In this document: positions 16,444 to 24,884 of the stretch, in pieces | How positions within the stretch are numbered: position 1 is the first letter of the stretch | Layout of the letters: every line of letters begins with the position of its first letter | Assembly (NCBI RefSeq): GCF_049676595.1 | Contig: NZ_CP187259.1 | Coordinates: forward strand, 1,364,001-1,428,000 | Reading direction: 5' to 3' | DNA: 64,000 nt | From: Methanocella_A sp049676595 | GTDB lineage: Archaea > Halobacteriota > Methanocellia > Methanocellales > Methanocellaceae | Translations under genes and position numbers: made by a program | The notes under the pieces: generated by a model | Told to the model about the DNA's origin: nothing | The model's database searches: none | The model's input: only the letters and a program-made list of their open reading frames with translations

Positions 16444-17334
16444 CTATTTTTTCCTGTGTTCCATTCCCCGGATAAGCGCCGCCAGGGTATCGTTGACCGG
16501 GGTCGGTACCCCCAGTGCTCGCCCGATTTCACACACCTTTCCGTTCAGCACGTCGATCTCTGTGCGCTTTGCCTTCGATAAGTCCTGCAGCATTGACGAC
16601 CTGTTGCCTGCCGTGTCCCGGATGACCTGGCAGGTCAGCTCTACCGGGTTCACGCTTGTCCTGATACCTGCAGCCCTGGCCACGTTTGCAGCCTCCGTGA
16701 CCGCTGCAGTAACCAGCACCTTAAGCTCCGGGACTTCCAGCAGCACGCCATTATTCACCCCGGTAATGGCGGTGATCGCGTTGATTCCGACGTTGGCGAA
16801 CAGCTTCTCCCATTGGGCAGCCCTGATGTCGTCGGCAATCCTGGCTTTCAGGCCCGCTTTCTCCAGGGCCAGGAGCGCCAGGTCCAGCCGGTCTTCAGCG
16901 CCCGGATCTGTAGAGCCCAGCACCGTCTCGGTGTACCCTGCCACTTTTACCTTTCCCGGCTCCAGAAAGACCACGCCGCTATACGAGACTCCTGCCGCCA
17001 CCCTGCAGCTTCCGATAACGGCTCCGGCAGCTTCATCGCTTCCCAGCCCGTTGCTGATCACGACGACCAGCGTGCCGGGATTAACGGCGAGCCCTTCTAC
17101 TGCCGTCATTACGTCGTAGGACTTGACGGTGATGAATACCAGGTCCGATGGTACCGGCCTGTCAGAAATGTGGGGCTTTGCAGCGGCCTGAATTGCCCCT
17201 GTGACTGAGACGCCTTTTTCAAGCTCTTCTCTGTCGTGGGGGCGGCACACCAGAGTGACATCCTGCCCTGATGCGGCCAGCATGGCGGCATAAAACGTGC
17301 CGAGAGCGCCGGCGCCGATGACGCTGATCTTCAT
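16444..17334 (-). CDS. panE: 2-dehydropantoate 2-reductase (ketopantoate reductase)
   Basis: A 296-residue NADPH enzyme reducing ketopantoate to pantoate for coenzyme A synthesis. The N-terminal Rossmann motif is GAGALGTFYAAML at residues 7-19. The catalytic Lys lies in VFITVKSYD near residue 70, and NGLGSDE follows near 95. The C-terminal helical domain contains WEKLFANVGINAITAITG with the conserved Lys and Asn, and ends with the substrate Ser/Glu region NRSSMLQDLSKAKRTEID. It lies upstream of the DNA methylase on the same strand, only 14 bp apart. That could be cotranscription without functional linkage. Confidence 0.93.
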   Translation of the reverse strand: MKISVIGAGALGTFYAAMLAASGQDVTLVCRPHDREELEKGVSVTGAIQAAAKPHISDRPVPSDLVFITVKSYDVMTAVEGLAVNPGTLVVVISNGLGSDEAAGAVIGSCRVAAGVSYSGVVFLEPGKVKVAGYTETVLGSTDPGAEDRLDLALLALEKAGLKARIADDIRAAQWEKLFANVGINAITAITGVNNGVLLEVPELKVLVTAAVTEAANVARAAGIRTSVNPVELTCQVIRDTAGNRSSMLQDLSKAKRTEIDVLNGKVCEIGRALGVPTPVNDTLAALIRGMEHRKK

Positions 17335-17391
17335 AATACGTATTTAGCGCGCAGCGATATATCTGTGTTTCCCGCTTACTGTTTTGCCTTG

Positions 17392-17439
17392 GCGACCGCT
17401 TAGCCTCTGGCTTCAGCGACCGCTTAGCCTCTGGCTTCA
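17392..17439. repeat. 24-bp tandem duplication over a stop codon
   Basis: Two perfect adjacent copies of a 24-base unit beginning gcgaccgcttagcctctggc lie at 17392-17415 and 17416-17439. The second copy includes the stop and last codons of the gene at 17424. The first lies beyond the stop, so the gene's 3' end has been duplicated outside the coding sequence. Confidence 0.85.
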
Positions 17440-17801
17440 GCGGCTTCGTCGCCAAGCTTGAAGAGTTCCCTGAACTTCTCGTTGTTGAGCCTGAGGCGAA
17501 TCCGGGGGCGGCCGTACTGGGCCCTCACGTTTTCCTCGTAGATGACGCCCAGGTTCTCCAGAAAGTCCTTCCTGCGGGAAAAGGTGGCCTTGGAGGCAAG
17601 CCTCGTATGCTCTCCCCACGCCACGACGTCGAAGAACAGCTCTTCGTTGATGGCTGCGGCGAGCAGTAAAATGGCTACCATATCTATAGTGTTGGGCTTC
17701 AACATCGTGTACTTGTGATCAGATAACAGCTTGCTCAGCTTGATGAAATCTTGAATTGTGTTATGGCCGAGGATTTCTGGCTCGTGTTCGGCAGGATGCA
17801 T
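17424..17801 (-). CDS. putative winged-helix regulatory protein
   Basis: A 125-residue protein. An N-terminal helix with DFIKLSKLLSDHKYTML precedes AILLLAAAINEELFF. The C-terminal half, with ATFSRRKDFLENLGVIYEE followed by GRPRIRLRLNNEKFRELF, looks like a winged helix with a basic wing. This resembles TrmB/TbsP-type archaeal regulators, but I cannot assign a family firmly. The last codons form part of the 24-bp duplication. It is upstream of panE on the same strand. Confidence 0.6.
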   Translation of the reverse strand: MHPAEHEPEILGHNTIQDFIKLSKLLSDHKYTMLKPNTIDMVAILLLAAAINEELFFDVVAWGEHTRLASKATFSRRKDFLENLGVIYEENVRAQYGRPRIRLRLNNEKFRELFKLGDEAAEARG

Positions 17802-17883
17802 GTCTTACCTTATTTTACTATTGATATAATTATCTTTTGCTTATTAATGAATTAATAACCAACCGCCTATGTGTATGCCGATC

Positions 17884-19149
17884 TTACTGGCATGCACCTT
17901 TCTGCGTGCGCTCCGACAGCCGGTTCAGCACGCTCTCCCGGGCGTCGACCGAGACCCGGATACACGGCCCTTTCGGGCCAGTGTTGTACTGCACATCCCT
18001 GACGATGGCCTCCTCGTACAGCTGCGACAACATCGATAAACCTTCCTCTGTGTGGGGCAGGGTAAGCTCTGCAGATATCCACTTCGGCAGGAAAAATTCG
18101 ACCGTGGCCCGCAGTTCCTCTAACCCCTCCCCTGTTTTGGCCGACACGACCACCGGGTGAGGGGCCAGGTTCTTAATAGCTCCCTCCGTCAGCTCTAGCG
18201 TCGGGAGATCGATTTTGTCGCTCTTGTTCAGCGCGGTGATCACCGGTATCGGGCCGATCTTGCCCCAGAGCGTATCGTGGCACGTGGCCAGTTTGTCGAG
18301 CACCACTTCCGGAGGCTCGCTGGCATCTACGACCAGAATGATCAGGTCTGCCTGGTAAATCTCCTCCAGTGTAGAGCGAAAGGCTTCTACCATGAAGTGG
18401 GGCAGGTCCTTGATGAAGCCCACCGTATCCGTCAGCAGCACTTTGCGGCGGCCCGCTTCCATTATCCGGGTCGTCGGTACCAGCGTGGTGAACAGCTGAT
18501 CTTTGGCCACGACAGTCTCACCGACAAGGGCATTCATGAGCGTACTTTTACCCGCGTTGGTATAGCCGGCGAGCGCGACCATGTCAAAGCCCCGCTCTTT
18601 TCGCTTGACCCTCGTCTGATCCTGCCTTTTCCGGATGGTTTCCAGCTCTTCCTTGATCCTGGCGATCCTGCCTGTAATCTCGCTCTCGTAGATGTCTGCC
18701 TGGTACTGGCCCAGGCCTCCGAAACCCGGCTGCTCGCCCCGCCGGGCCAGCTTGACTTTCATCCGGGCCCGGGGGCGCTCGTAGATCAGGTTCGCCAGCT
18801 CGACCTGCAGCTTGGCCTCCCTCGTGCGGGCGCGCTTGTCAAAAATTTCCAGAATCAGGTTAAAGCGATCGATGACTTCCACCCGGAACAGCTTAGCCAG
18901 GTTATACGCCTGGACCGCGTTCAGCGTCTCGTCGAAGATCACCTTATCGGGCCGCTGCGCGGCCAAGAGTTCGGAGACTTCCTCCGCCTTCCCCCTGCCG
19001 ATACAGTAGGCCTTATCCGGCAGAGGCCGGACCTGGGTAATCTTGTCCAGCACCTCGTAGCCTGCCGACTTAGCCAGCTCTTCCAGCTCGTCCAGAGTCT
19101 CGTCTCTGTGCTGCGGATCAATTCTCTTTATCAAAATAGCGCCGGGCAT
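17884..19149 (-). CDS. hflX: GTPase HflX
   Basis: A 421-residue ribosome-associated GTPase. The N-terminal domain includes DKAYCIGRGKAEEV and VIFDETLNAVQAYNLAKLF. Next come a Gly-rich region (RRGEQPGFGGLGQYQ) and a coiled segment. The GTPase domain has G1 GYTNAGKST (about residue 195), a G2-region Thr in FTTLVPTTR, G3 DTVGFI and G4 NKSD. The C-terminal extension is about 60 residues. HflX binds and splits or rescues stalled ribosomes in bacteria; archaeal members bind 50S subunits. It is monocistronic. Confidence 0.95.
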   Translation of the reverse strand: MPGAILIKRIDPQHRDETLDELEELAKSAGYEVLDKITQVRPLPDKAYCIGRGKAEEVSELLAAQRPDKVIFDETLNAVQAYNLAKLFRVEVIDRFNLILEIFDKRARTREAKLQVELANLIYERPRARMKVKLARRGEQPGFGGLGQYQADIYESEITGRIARIKEELETIRKRQDQTRVKRKERGFDMVALAGYTNAGKSTLMNALVGETVVAKDQLFTTLVPTTRIMEAGRRKVLLTDTVGFIKDLPHFMVEAFRSTLEEIYQADLIILVVDASEPPEVVLDKLATCHDTLWGKIGPIPVITALNKSDKIDLPTLELTEGAIKNLAPHPVVVSAKTGEGLEELRATVEFFLPKWISAELTLPHTEEGLSMLSQLYEEAIVRDVQYNTGPKGPCIRVSVDARESVLNRLSERTQKGACQ

Positions 19150-19222
19150 GGTCCACCTGAGGCCGGATCAATCCGGCTCGGCGGAGAATATGTTTTCCAG
19201 CTATTTGAAGCTTCCACTTTCT

Positions 19223-19747
19223 TTAGAAAGGCGGCGAGCTGGCCCGGGGTATGAATTTTTCCCAGTACACCAGGTCGGCCAGCTCCTTTCTGGGGCGGGC
19301 GTCAGGCGTCTCATCCGGGTATCCCAGCGTCATGCAGGCGACGATCTTATCGTCCTGCGGTATGTGAAGGACGGATTTCATGTAGTCCTCGTCGAAGTAC
19401 CCGATCCAGCACGAGCCGATGCCTGCTTCCCAGGCTGCGAGCGAGATATTCTCCAGCGCGATAGCGGCGTCTACCTGGTACCATTTATCTTTGGGGCTGC
19501 TAAAACATGCGATGAACGCGGCGCAGCCGGCCACGTGTTCCATATTGCTGCAGGCCTTGGACGCCAGCCTCTTCTGCTCCCGTTCCCGGACTACGACCAG
19601 CGCCCACGGCTGCCGGTTCGAGGCTGACGGCGCCAGCCTTGCCGCCTCCAGTATCTGCCGCAGCAGATCGTCGGGAATCGGCCGGTCCTTGTACTTCCTG
19701 ATGCTCCTCCGGGTTTCGATCGCCTTGAAAACTTCCATACGATTCAT
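19223..19747 (-). CDS. nitroreductase family protein
   Basis: A 174-residue FMN-dependent oxidoreductase. MEVFKAIETRRSIRKYKDRP carries the FMN-phosphate-binding Arg/Ser motif. ARLAPSASNRQPWALVVV forms the second flavin contact, and AWEAGIGSCWIGYF lies near residue 105. The size and single-domain form are typical. The substrate is unknown; related archaeal proteins act on quinones, nitro compounds or flavins. A homologue is at 28508-29164. Confidence 0.9.
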   Translation of the reverse strand: MNRMEVFKAIETRRSIRKYKDRPIPDDLLRQILEAARLAPSASNRQPWALVVVREREQKRLASKACSNMEHVAGCAAFIACFSSPKDKWYQVDAAIALENISLAAWEAGIGSCWIGYFDEDYMKSVLHIPQDDKIVACMTLGYPDETPDARPRKELADLVYWEKFIPRASSPPF

Positions 19748-19831
19748 TTAATATTTTAGTTATAAATATAAAAAAGTGTGCACCGGGGCTGCAGGGATTC
19801 GATGGTACTCGAGCCCCGGGCAATCTCGCCT

Positions 19832-22177
19832 TTACCGGAGCAGTCTCATCCCGTTGAGGATGACGATGATGGCGGCGCCGGTGTCCGCGAACACGGCCAT
19901 CCACAGGTTGGAGAAGCCCGCCACGGTCAGCCCGATGAAGACAAGCTTGACCACCAGCGAGAAGGTCACGTTTTGCTTGATGACGCCCATCATCCTGCGG
20001 CCGAGCACCACGAGGAACGACAGCTTCGAGAGATCGTTGGACATCAGGGCGATGTCGGCGGTCTCGATGGCGGTGTCTGAGCCGGTGGCGCCCATCGCTA
20101 TGCCGATGGAAGCCTCTGCAAGGGCGGGGGCATCGTTGACGCCGTCGCCGACCATGGCCACGTGCCCGTACTTTTGCTTGAGCCTCGTGATCTGGCCTAC
20201 TTTGTCTTCGGGCAGCAACCCTGCATAGTATTCGTCCACCCCCGTCTGGCGGGCGATGGCGCTGGCTGCCTGCTCACCGTCTCCGGTGAGCATGACGAGG
20301 TGCTGGATTTTGGCGCTGTGCAGGGCATTAAGGGCTGCGGCACTTTCGCCTCTGACCCGGTCCATGATGGCGAAGACTGCTATGATGCCCTGCGGCCCGC
20401 CCAGGATGATCGGGGTCTTGCCCGCAGCCTCGAAGGCGGCGATAGTTTTCTGCACGTCTTCGCCGAGGCTGCCGTTGAACATTCGGGCACTGCCGATGCT
20501 GTATTTTACTCCGTTGACAGTCGCACGCACGCCGGCTCCGGGGACGGCCTCGAAGGTCTCCGCTTTTAACACGCTGTTCTTGCCGTTGGCCCGCATGATG
20601 GCGGCTGCCAGGGGGTGCTCCGACCGGTCCTCGATGGCGGCGGCGAGGTGAACCGCTTCATCCCTGGTGCAGCTGTAGGTGACTACGTCGGTGACTTCGG
20701 GCCGGCCCTCGGTCAGGGTACCCGTCTTGTCGAAGGCGATCGCGTTGATGCGGCTGCACTCTTCCAGGTATGTGCCGCCCTTGATGAGGACTCCGTGCCT
20801 GGATGCGTTGCCGATAGCGGCTACTATCGATACGGGGGTCGATATGACCAGCGCGCACGGGCAGGCGATGACCAGCAGGACCAGCGCCCGGTAGAACCAG
20901 GTTTCGAAGGGCATTCCAAAGAGCGGAGGAATCGCGGCGATTGCGACGGCGGCGGCGATGACCGCCGGAGTATAGTACTTCGCAAACCTGTCCACGAACT
21001 CTTGCGCCGGGGCTTTTCGGCCCTGCGCTTCCTCGACCAGGTGGATGATATGGGACAGTGTGTTGTCCTCAAAGGTCTTCGTCACCTCGACCTCAAGCGT
21101 ACCCCGCTCGTTCATGGTTCCGGCGTAGACTGTACTGCCCTTCGCCTTCTCCACCGGGACTGACTCCCCGGTGATAGGCGCCTGGTTGACCGACGAGACG
21201 CCGTCGATGACCGTGCCGTCCATAGCGATACGCTCGCCCGGCCTGATCACTAAAACGTCGCCAGGCACGATCGACCGCACCGGGACCTTGCGCTCTTCTC
21301 CGTTCCGTAAGACTGAAGCTTCGGCCGGCGCGAGGTTGATCAGCGACTTGATCGAGTTTCTCGTCCTGTCTAAAGTATATGATTGTAGCGCGTAGCCCAC
21401 CGAGAAGAGAAAGATGACTGCTGCGCCTTCCTCCCACTGGTTGATCAGGATGGCGCCGGCTACCGCGAGCGTCATCAGCAGGTTCATGTCCGGGGTGAGT
21501 GACTTTAGCGAGTACAGCGCGCTCCTGAAGATGTAGAAACCGCCGGTAATGATGGCGAAGGCAAAGCACAGCGTCGGCACATACCATGGCAGGCCGAGGA
21601 ACGATGCAGCCATACCTGTACCGAGGCCTAAGCCCGAAACTGCAGCCGATATGATTCTCCTGTACTTCTTAAAGAAGCCGTCTTCCTGTCCGCCGTTGCC
21701 CTGCAGCCGGTAGGTATAGCCCATGCCCGAGATCGCTTTTCCGATCTCTGCTACCGGGGTAGCATGCTCCACAGTCAGGGTAGCACTGGAGAAGTTGAGC
21801 GCCGCCCTGGCTACTCCGGGCATCTCCGAGACGTACTTTTCCAGCTTGGCAGCGCAGTCGGCACAGTCCAGGCCTTCGACCTCAAAAGTATGGACTTCGA
21901 TACCGTCGAGAGCTGCCTCGTACCCGCTCTTCTCGATGACACAGATCAGCTCCTCTATGCCGGTCGTGTGATCTACGGTCAGCACTCCGGCGTTGAAGTT
22001 CAGGCTCGCTTTCTCGACGCCCGGGACTGCCTCGACTGCCCTGACCAGCTTGGCGGCACAGTCCGTGCAGTCCAGGCCGCTTACCCTGATCCGGTCGTGG
22101 CGCAGGTCTTCTTTCCTGTGCACCTGCTCAGCCATGCAGCAGCTGCATGTTTCGGTCATGGTTTTTAGCTTCTCCAT
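19832..22177 (-). CDS. P1B-type heavy-metal-translocating ATPase (Zn/Cd/Pb)
   Basis: A 781-residue metal efflux ATPase. Two N-terminal heavy-metal domains carry GLDCTDCAAK and GLDCADCAAK. The membrane site is CPC in VIACPCALVIS, phosphorylation is at DKTGTLTEG, the His-Pro motif is SEHPLAAAI, and the hinge is MVGDGVNDAPALA. The last helices have NVTFSLVVK (Asn-x7-Lys) and FADTGA, the P1B-2 pattern for Zn2+, Cd2+ and Pb2+. ATG at 22177 has GGTGAT upstream and lies just after the ArsR stop. An open frame to 22237 overlaps arsR and is not used. The arsR-ATPase operon is metal-inducible. Confidence 0.93.
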   Translation of the reverse strand: MEKLKTMTETCSCCMAEQVHRKEDLRHDRIRVSGLDCTDCAAKLVRAVEAVPGVEKASLNFNAGVLTVDHTTGIEELICVIEKSGYEAALDGIEVHTFEVEGLDCADCAAKLEKYVSEMPGVARAALNFSSATLTVEHATPVAEIGKAISGMGYTYRLQGNGGQEDGFFKKYRRIISAAVSGLGLGTGMAASFLGLPWYVPTLCFAFAIITGGFYIFRSALYSLKSLTPDMNLLMTLAVAGAILINQWEEGAAVIFLFSVGYALQSYTLDRTRNSIKSLINLAPAEASVLRNGEERKVPVRSIVPGDVLVIRPGERIAMDGTVIDGVSSVNQAPITGESVPVEKAKGSTVYAGTMNERGTLEVEVTKTFEDNTLSHIIHLVEEAQGRKAPAQEFVDRFAKYYTPAVIAAAVAIAAIPPLFGMPFETWFYRALVLLVIACPCALVISTPVSIVAAIGNASRHGVLIKGGTYLEECSRINAIAFDKTGTLTEGRPEVTDVVTYSCTRDEAVHLAAAIEDRSEHPLAAAIMRANGKNSVLKAETFEAVPGAGVRATVNGVKYSIGSARMFNGSLGEDVQKTIAAFEAAGKTPIILGGPQGIIAVFAIMDRVRGESAAALNALHSAKIQHLVMLTGDGEQAASAIARQTGVDEYYAGLLPEDKVGQITRLKQKYGHVAMVGDGVNDAPALAEASIGIAMGATGSDTAIETADIALMSNDLSKLSFLVVLGRRMMGVIKQNVTFSLVVKLVFIGLTVAGFSNLWMAVFADTGAAIIVILNGMRLLR

Positions 22178-22181
22178 CAAA

Positions 22182-22514
22182 TCACCCGTGGGCCACGTGC
22201 TCGACGCACAGATCAAACAACTGCTTGACATGGCCATCGTCTATCGAGTAGAATGTCGATCGGCCTTCCCTGCGCGCTTTCACTATGCGCAGCGTCCGCA
22301 GCGTGCCGAGCTGGTGAGAGATGGCCGACTGGGTCATGTCCAGCGCGGCGGCTATCTCCTGCACCTTCAGCTCCCGGTGCTCCAGGACGTCCAGGATGCG
22401 CAGCCGGGTCACATCGCCCAGCGCTTTGAAGATCTCAGCGGCGTCGGCGAGGCACCTGGCCTTTTGTTCATCCCGGCGCTGCGGGCCGATCAATTCATGG
22501 GAATGGTTGAACAT
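22182..22514 (-). CDS. ArsR/SmtB family metal-sensing repressor
   Basis: A 110-residue winged-helix repressor. The core is FKALGDVTRLRILDVLEHREL, and the recognition helix is TQSAISHQLGTLRTL. The C-terminal alpha5 has DDGHVKQLFDLCVEHVAH, spacing Asp, His, Glu and His as in the zinc-sensing SmtB/CzrA site. This agrees with the P1B-2 ATPase downstream, whose start lies four bases past this stop. The start codon is inside the operator and no ribosome site precedes it, so the mRNA is probably leaderless. Confidence 0.93.
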   Translation of the reverse strand: MFNHSHELIGPQRRDEQKARCLADAAEIFKALGDVTRLRILDVLEHRELKVQEIAAALDMTQSAISHQLGTLRTLRIVKARREGRSTFYSIDDGHVKQLFDLCVEHVAHG

Positions 22515-22560
22515 ATGAATGACTGTTCATATGAATTGATGTTATTTATACTTTCCGTAA
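22512..22560 (-). promoter_or_regulatory. TATA box and ArsR-type operator over a leaderless start
   Basis: The inverted repeat ATATGAA-6-TTCATAT lies at 22513-22532, and CATATG occurs in both halves. On the minus strand a TATA box, gtataaata, at about 22545-22553 lies some 30 bases upstream of the arsR ATG at 22514. The operator spans the predicted transcription start and the initiation codon. Binding there would block RNA polymerase directly. Confidence 0.65.
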
Positions 22561-22639
22561 AAACCGAAAAAAATTACGAAAAAGGGGGCGTCGGCAAGTA
22601 TGACTCAAAAGCCCCGGCTGGGCAGGCGACTAAGCAGAC

Positions 22640-22800
22640 GATCGCTGCGCTGTGCCAGGATCACAGATTGAAACAGATTGCACCGATTGCACAGATGGCT
22701 TCCGGATCGATAGTGATGGATGACTAATATTCTTAAAGTTGTATCTGTGTAATCCGTGCCATCTGTCGTAATCTGTGATCCTGGCACAGCGCAGCGTTCG
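22640..22800. repeat. 160-bp hairpin repeat (CACAGATT family), copy 1
   Basis: Two arms of about 55 bp, 22643-22697 and 22743-22797, are near-perfect reverse complements. They begin cgctgcgctgtgccagg and contain imperfect repeats of acagattgcac. The loop is about 45 bp of AT-rich sequence. A second copy lies at 54796-54986 with recognisable loop homology. It separates arsR from a small zinc-protein gene. Open frames here are repeat artefacts. It is probably a MITE-like element or a stable RNA hairpin. Confidence 0.85.
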
Positions 22801-22820
22801 TGTGCCTACTCCGGATAGCC

Positions 22821-22961
22821 TTAACACTCTACGACAGGCTTGCTTAGCTCTTCGAACCCGTAAATGTGGGTATAGACGTTCTTGCACTCGTCACTGCAGA
22901 AACCGGATGAGATTTCTCCATGCTCTTCGCTATATTTGCGTTCACACATCATACAACGCAT
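22821..22961 (-). CDS. small zinc-ribbon-like protein, 46 residues
   Basis: MRCMMCERKYSEEHGEIS opens the protein, followed by SGFCSDECKNVYTHIYG. Two Cys pairs, CMMC and CSDEC, fit a treble-clef or zinc ribbon. A purine-rich site, ggggat, precedes the ATG at 22961. The frame is open to 23018, but the extra 19 residues look non-conserved. It stands upstream of srp54 in the opposite orientation. The family is not named. Confidence 0.6.
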   Translation of the reverse strand: MRCMMCERKYSEEHGEISSGFCSDECKNVYTHIYGFEELSKPVVEC

Positions 22962-23138
22962 AATCCAATCCCCGTTGTAAATGGGCTCTGGCATACATAA
23001 ACAATTTGCTCTTTCCACGGGGCAAACATGATATACGGTTAATTATATATTCAGTTAGGCCGGCAAGCGAGATACACAATGTTTATATGTTACCGGCATA
23101 ATTACTCTCGATAAAACGCAGAATACCGGAGACCGACT

Positions 23139-24473
23139 ATGGTACTAGACAACCTCGGCACCTCGCTGAAGGACGCCCTCAAGAAGATCGCCAATTCCGG
23201 CAAGATCGACAAGGAAGTCATCGACGAAGTGGTCAAGGACATCCAGCGGGCCATGATTCAGGCCGATGTGAACGTGCGGTTAGTGATGAAGCTCTCCAGC
23301 CAGATCAAGAACAGGGCGCTCACCGAAGCCCCGCCGGCCGGCATGAACTCGAAGGAGCACGTGCTAAGGATAGTTTACACTGAGCTTGTCAACATCGTCG
23401 GCAAGGCCACTCCCGTGGCTTTACAGTCCCAGACGATCATGATGGTGGGCTTGCAGGGTTCCGGTAAGACGACAACGTCCGCCAAGATCGCCAGGTACTT
23501 CGCCCGCAAGGGCCTGAAGCCGGCAGTCATCTGCGCAGACACCTACAGGCCCGGTGCCTACGACCAGCTGAAGCAGCTGTGCGACAAGCTGGGAGTCGGC
23601 TTCTACGGGGAGGCCGGCAACAAGGATGCCGTCGCCATCGTCCGCAACGGGCTGAAAGAGATGGCGAAGTACGACATCAAGATCGTGGACACGGCAGGCC
23701 GGCACGCGCTGGAGACCGACCTCATCCAGGAAATGAAGGACATCTACGGGCTGACCAAGTTCGACCACAAGCTGCTGGTGCTCGATGCAGCCATCGGCCA
23801 GCAGGCCAGCGAACAGGCCAAAGCCTTCAACGACGCGATCGGCATCACCGGCGTAGTCATCACCAAGCTCGACGGTACCGCAAAAGGTGGCGGTGCGCTG
23901 TCGGCTGTATCTGATACTAATACCTCCATCGCCTTCATCGGTGTCGGCGAGACGCCGGACGACATGGAGAGGTTCGATCCCGACGGGTTCATCTCCCGGC
24001 TGCTCGGCATGGGCGACCTCAAGGCCCTCGTGGAAAGGGCCAACGAAGTCCTGCTGAAGGACGACGTCAACGTCGAGAAGATGATGCAGGGCAAGTTCAC
24101 CCTGAACGACATGTACGACCAGCTCGAGGCTATCAACAAGATGGGTCCCCTCAAGCAGATCATGTCCATGCTTCCGTTAGGCGGCCTGGGTGGGAACATC
24201 ACCGACGACATGTACAAGATGACCCAGGACAAGCTCAAGGGCTACAAGGTCATCATGGACTCCATGACCGCCGCAGAGCGCGACGATCCTAAATTAATAG
24301 GCAGCAGCCGCATCGTCAGGGTCGCCCACGGCTCCGGCAAGTCCGCCGACGAAGTCCGGGAACTGCTCAAGTACCACAAGATGATGCAGAAGGCCATGAA
24401 AGGCATGAAAGGCGGCGGCCCCGGCGGCAAGATGAACATGCAAAAAATGATGAAGCAGATGGGGATGAAGTAG
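23139..24473 (+). CDS. srp54: signal recognition particle 54 kDa protein
   Basis: A 444-residue SRP GTPase that binds signal sequences and 7S RNA and docks to FtsY at the membrane. The N domain (1-90) is helical. G1 is GLQGSGKTTTSAK at 104-116, then DTYRPGAYDQLK, DTAGRH, TKLDGTAKGGG and the insertion-box region. The C-terminal M domain (about 300-444) is Met-rich (MQKMMKQMGMK at the end) and contains the SRP-RNA-binding SGKSADEVREL. The length is normal. It is followed by about 410 bp without a supported gene. Confidence 0.97.
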   Translation: MVLDNLGTSLKDALKKIANSGKIDKEVIDEVVKDIQRAMIQADVNVRLVMKLSSQIKNRALTEAPPAGMNSKEHVLRIVYTELVNIVGKATPVALQSQTIMMVGLQGSGKTTTSAKIARYFARKGLKPAVICADTYRPGAYDQLKQLCDKLGVGFYGEAGNKDAVAIVRNGLKEMAKYDIKIVDTAGRHALETDLIQEMKDIYGLTKFDHKLLVLDAAIGQQASEQAKAFNDAIGITGVVITKLDGTAKGGGALSAVSDTNTSIAFIGVGETPDDMERFDPDGFISRLLGMGDLKALVERANEVLLKDDVNVEKMMQGKFTLNDMYDQLEAINKMGPLKQIMSMLPLGGLGGNITDDMYKMTQDKLKGYKVIMDSMTAAERDDPKLIGSSRIVRVAHGSGKSADEVRELLKYHKMMQKAMKGMKGGGPGGKMNMQKMMKQMGMK

Positions 24474-24884
24474 CTACCCTGAACTATTCTTGCATCATCT
24501 TAACATCTGCATAACCAATTATTTTTAAATCACATCTTCGCGGGTCGACGTCCGACCCTTCGGGTCGGCCTACTCCGGTTTTTCAGGTGCTCCTATGTCC
24601 AGGCCGCGCTCGCACCCTCGTCGGTCCAGGCAGCTCGCACTTCGTTGCTCGCCCCCTGAACCTCCTTCGCAAGCGCTAAGCACCGCCACCTTCGGTAGGC
24701 GGTCATTGCCTGGCCATCTCCGCATCCGGCTGATGCCGGACAAGCCTGAAAAACCTCCGTCGACCGCTTTGGTTGCTGTTTTAGTTCTGTGCGCATTTTG
24801 TGAGCGGGCATCAAGTAGCTCTTACGAACGCCCTTGGCGCCATCCATCCACAATAATTAATACTCTTAAGCCTAACTATCCACC
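24474..24884. other. 410-bp GC-rich gap with hairpins, no supported gene
   Basis: After an AT-rich tail of srp54 the region holds strong hairpins: gtccgaccc-ttcg-ggtcggcc (about 24550-24570, with a UUCG loop) and tccggctgatgccgga near 24727. The last 50 bases before trmY are AT-rich and contain a promoter-like taattaatactc. An 86-residue frame on the minus strand is not convincing. No SRP-RNA helix-8 or RNase P core motif is visible on either strand. Confidence 0.4.

Noticed and set aside
22605..22887. Short frames on both strands of the CACAGATT hairpin
   Set aside because: They are translations of the inverted repeat and lack ribosome sites and domain signals.
24593..24853. 86-residue protein on the minus strand
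   Set aside because: No ribosome site, no recognisable motif, and it runs through GC-rich hairpins; a random frame is more likely.
24474..24884. 7S SRP RNA or RNase P RNA gene
   Set aside because: The conserved SRP helix-8 core (gtcagg, ccggaa, ggagcagc order) and RNase P core motifs could not be found on either strand.
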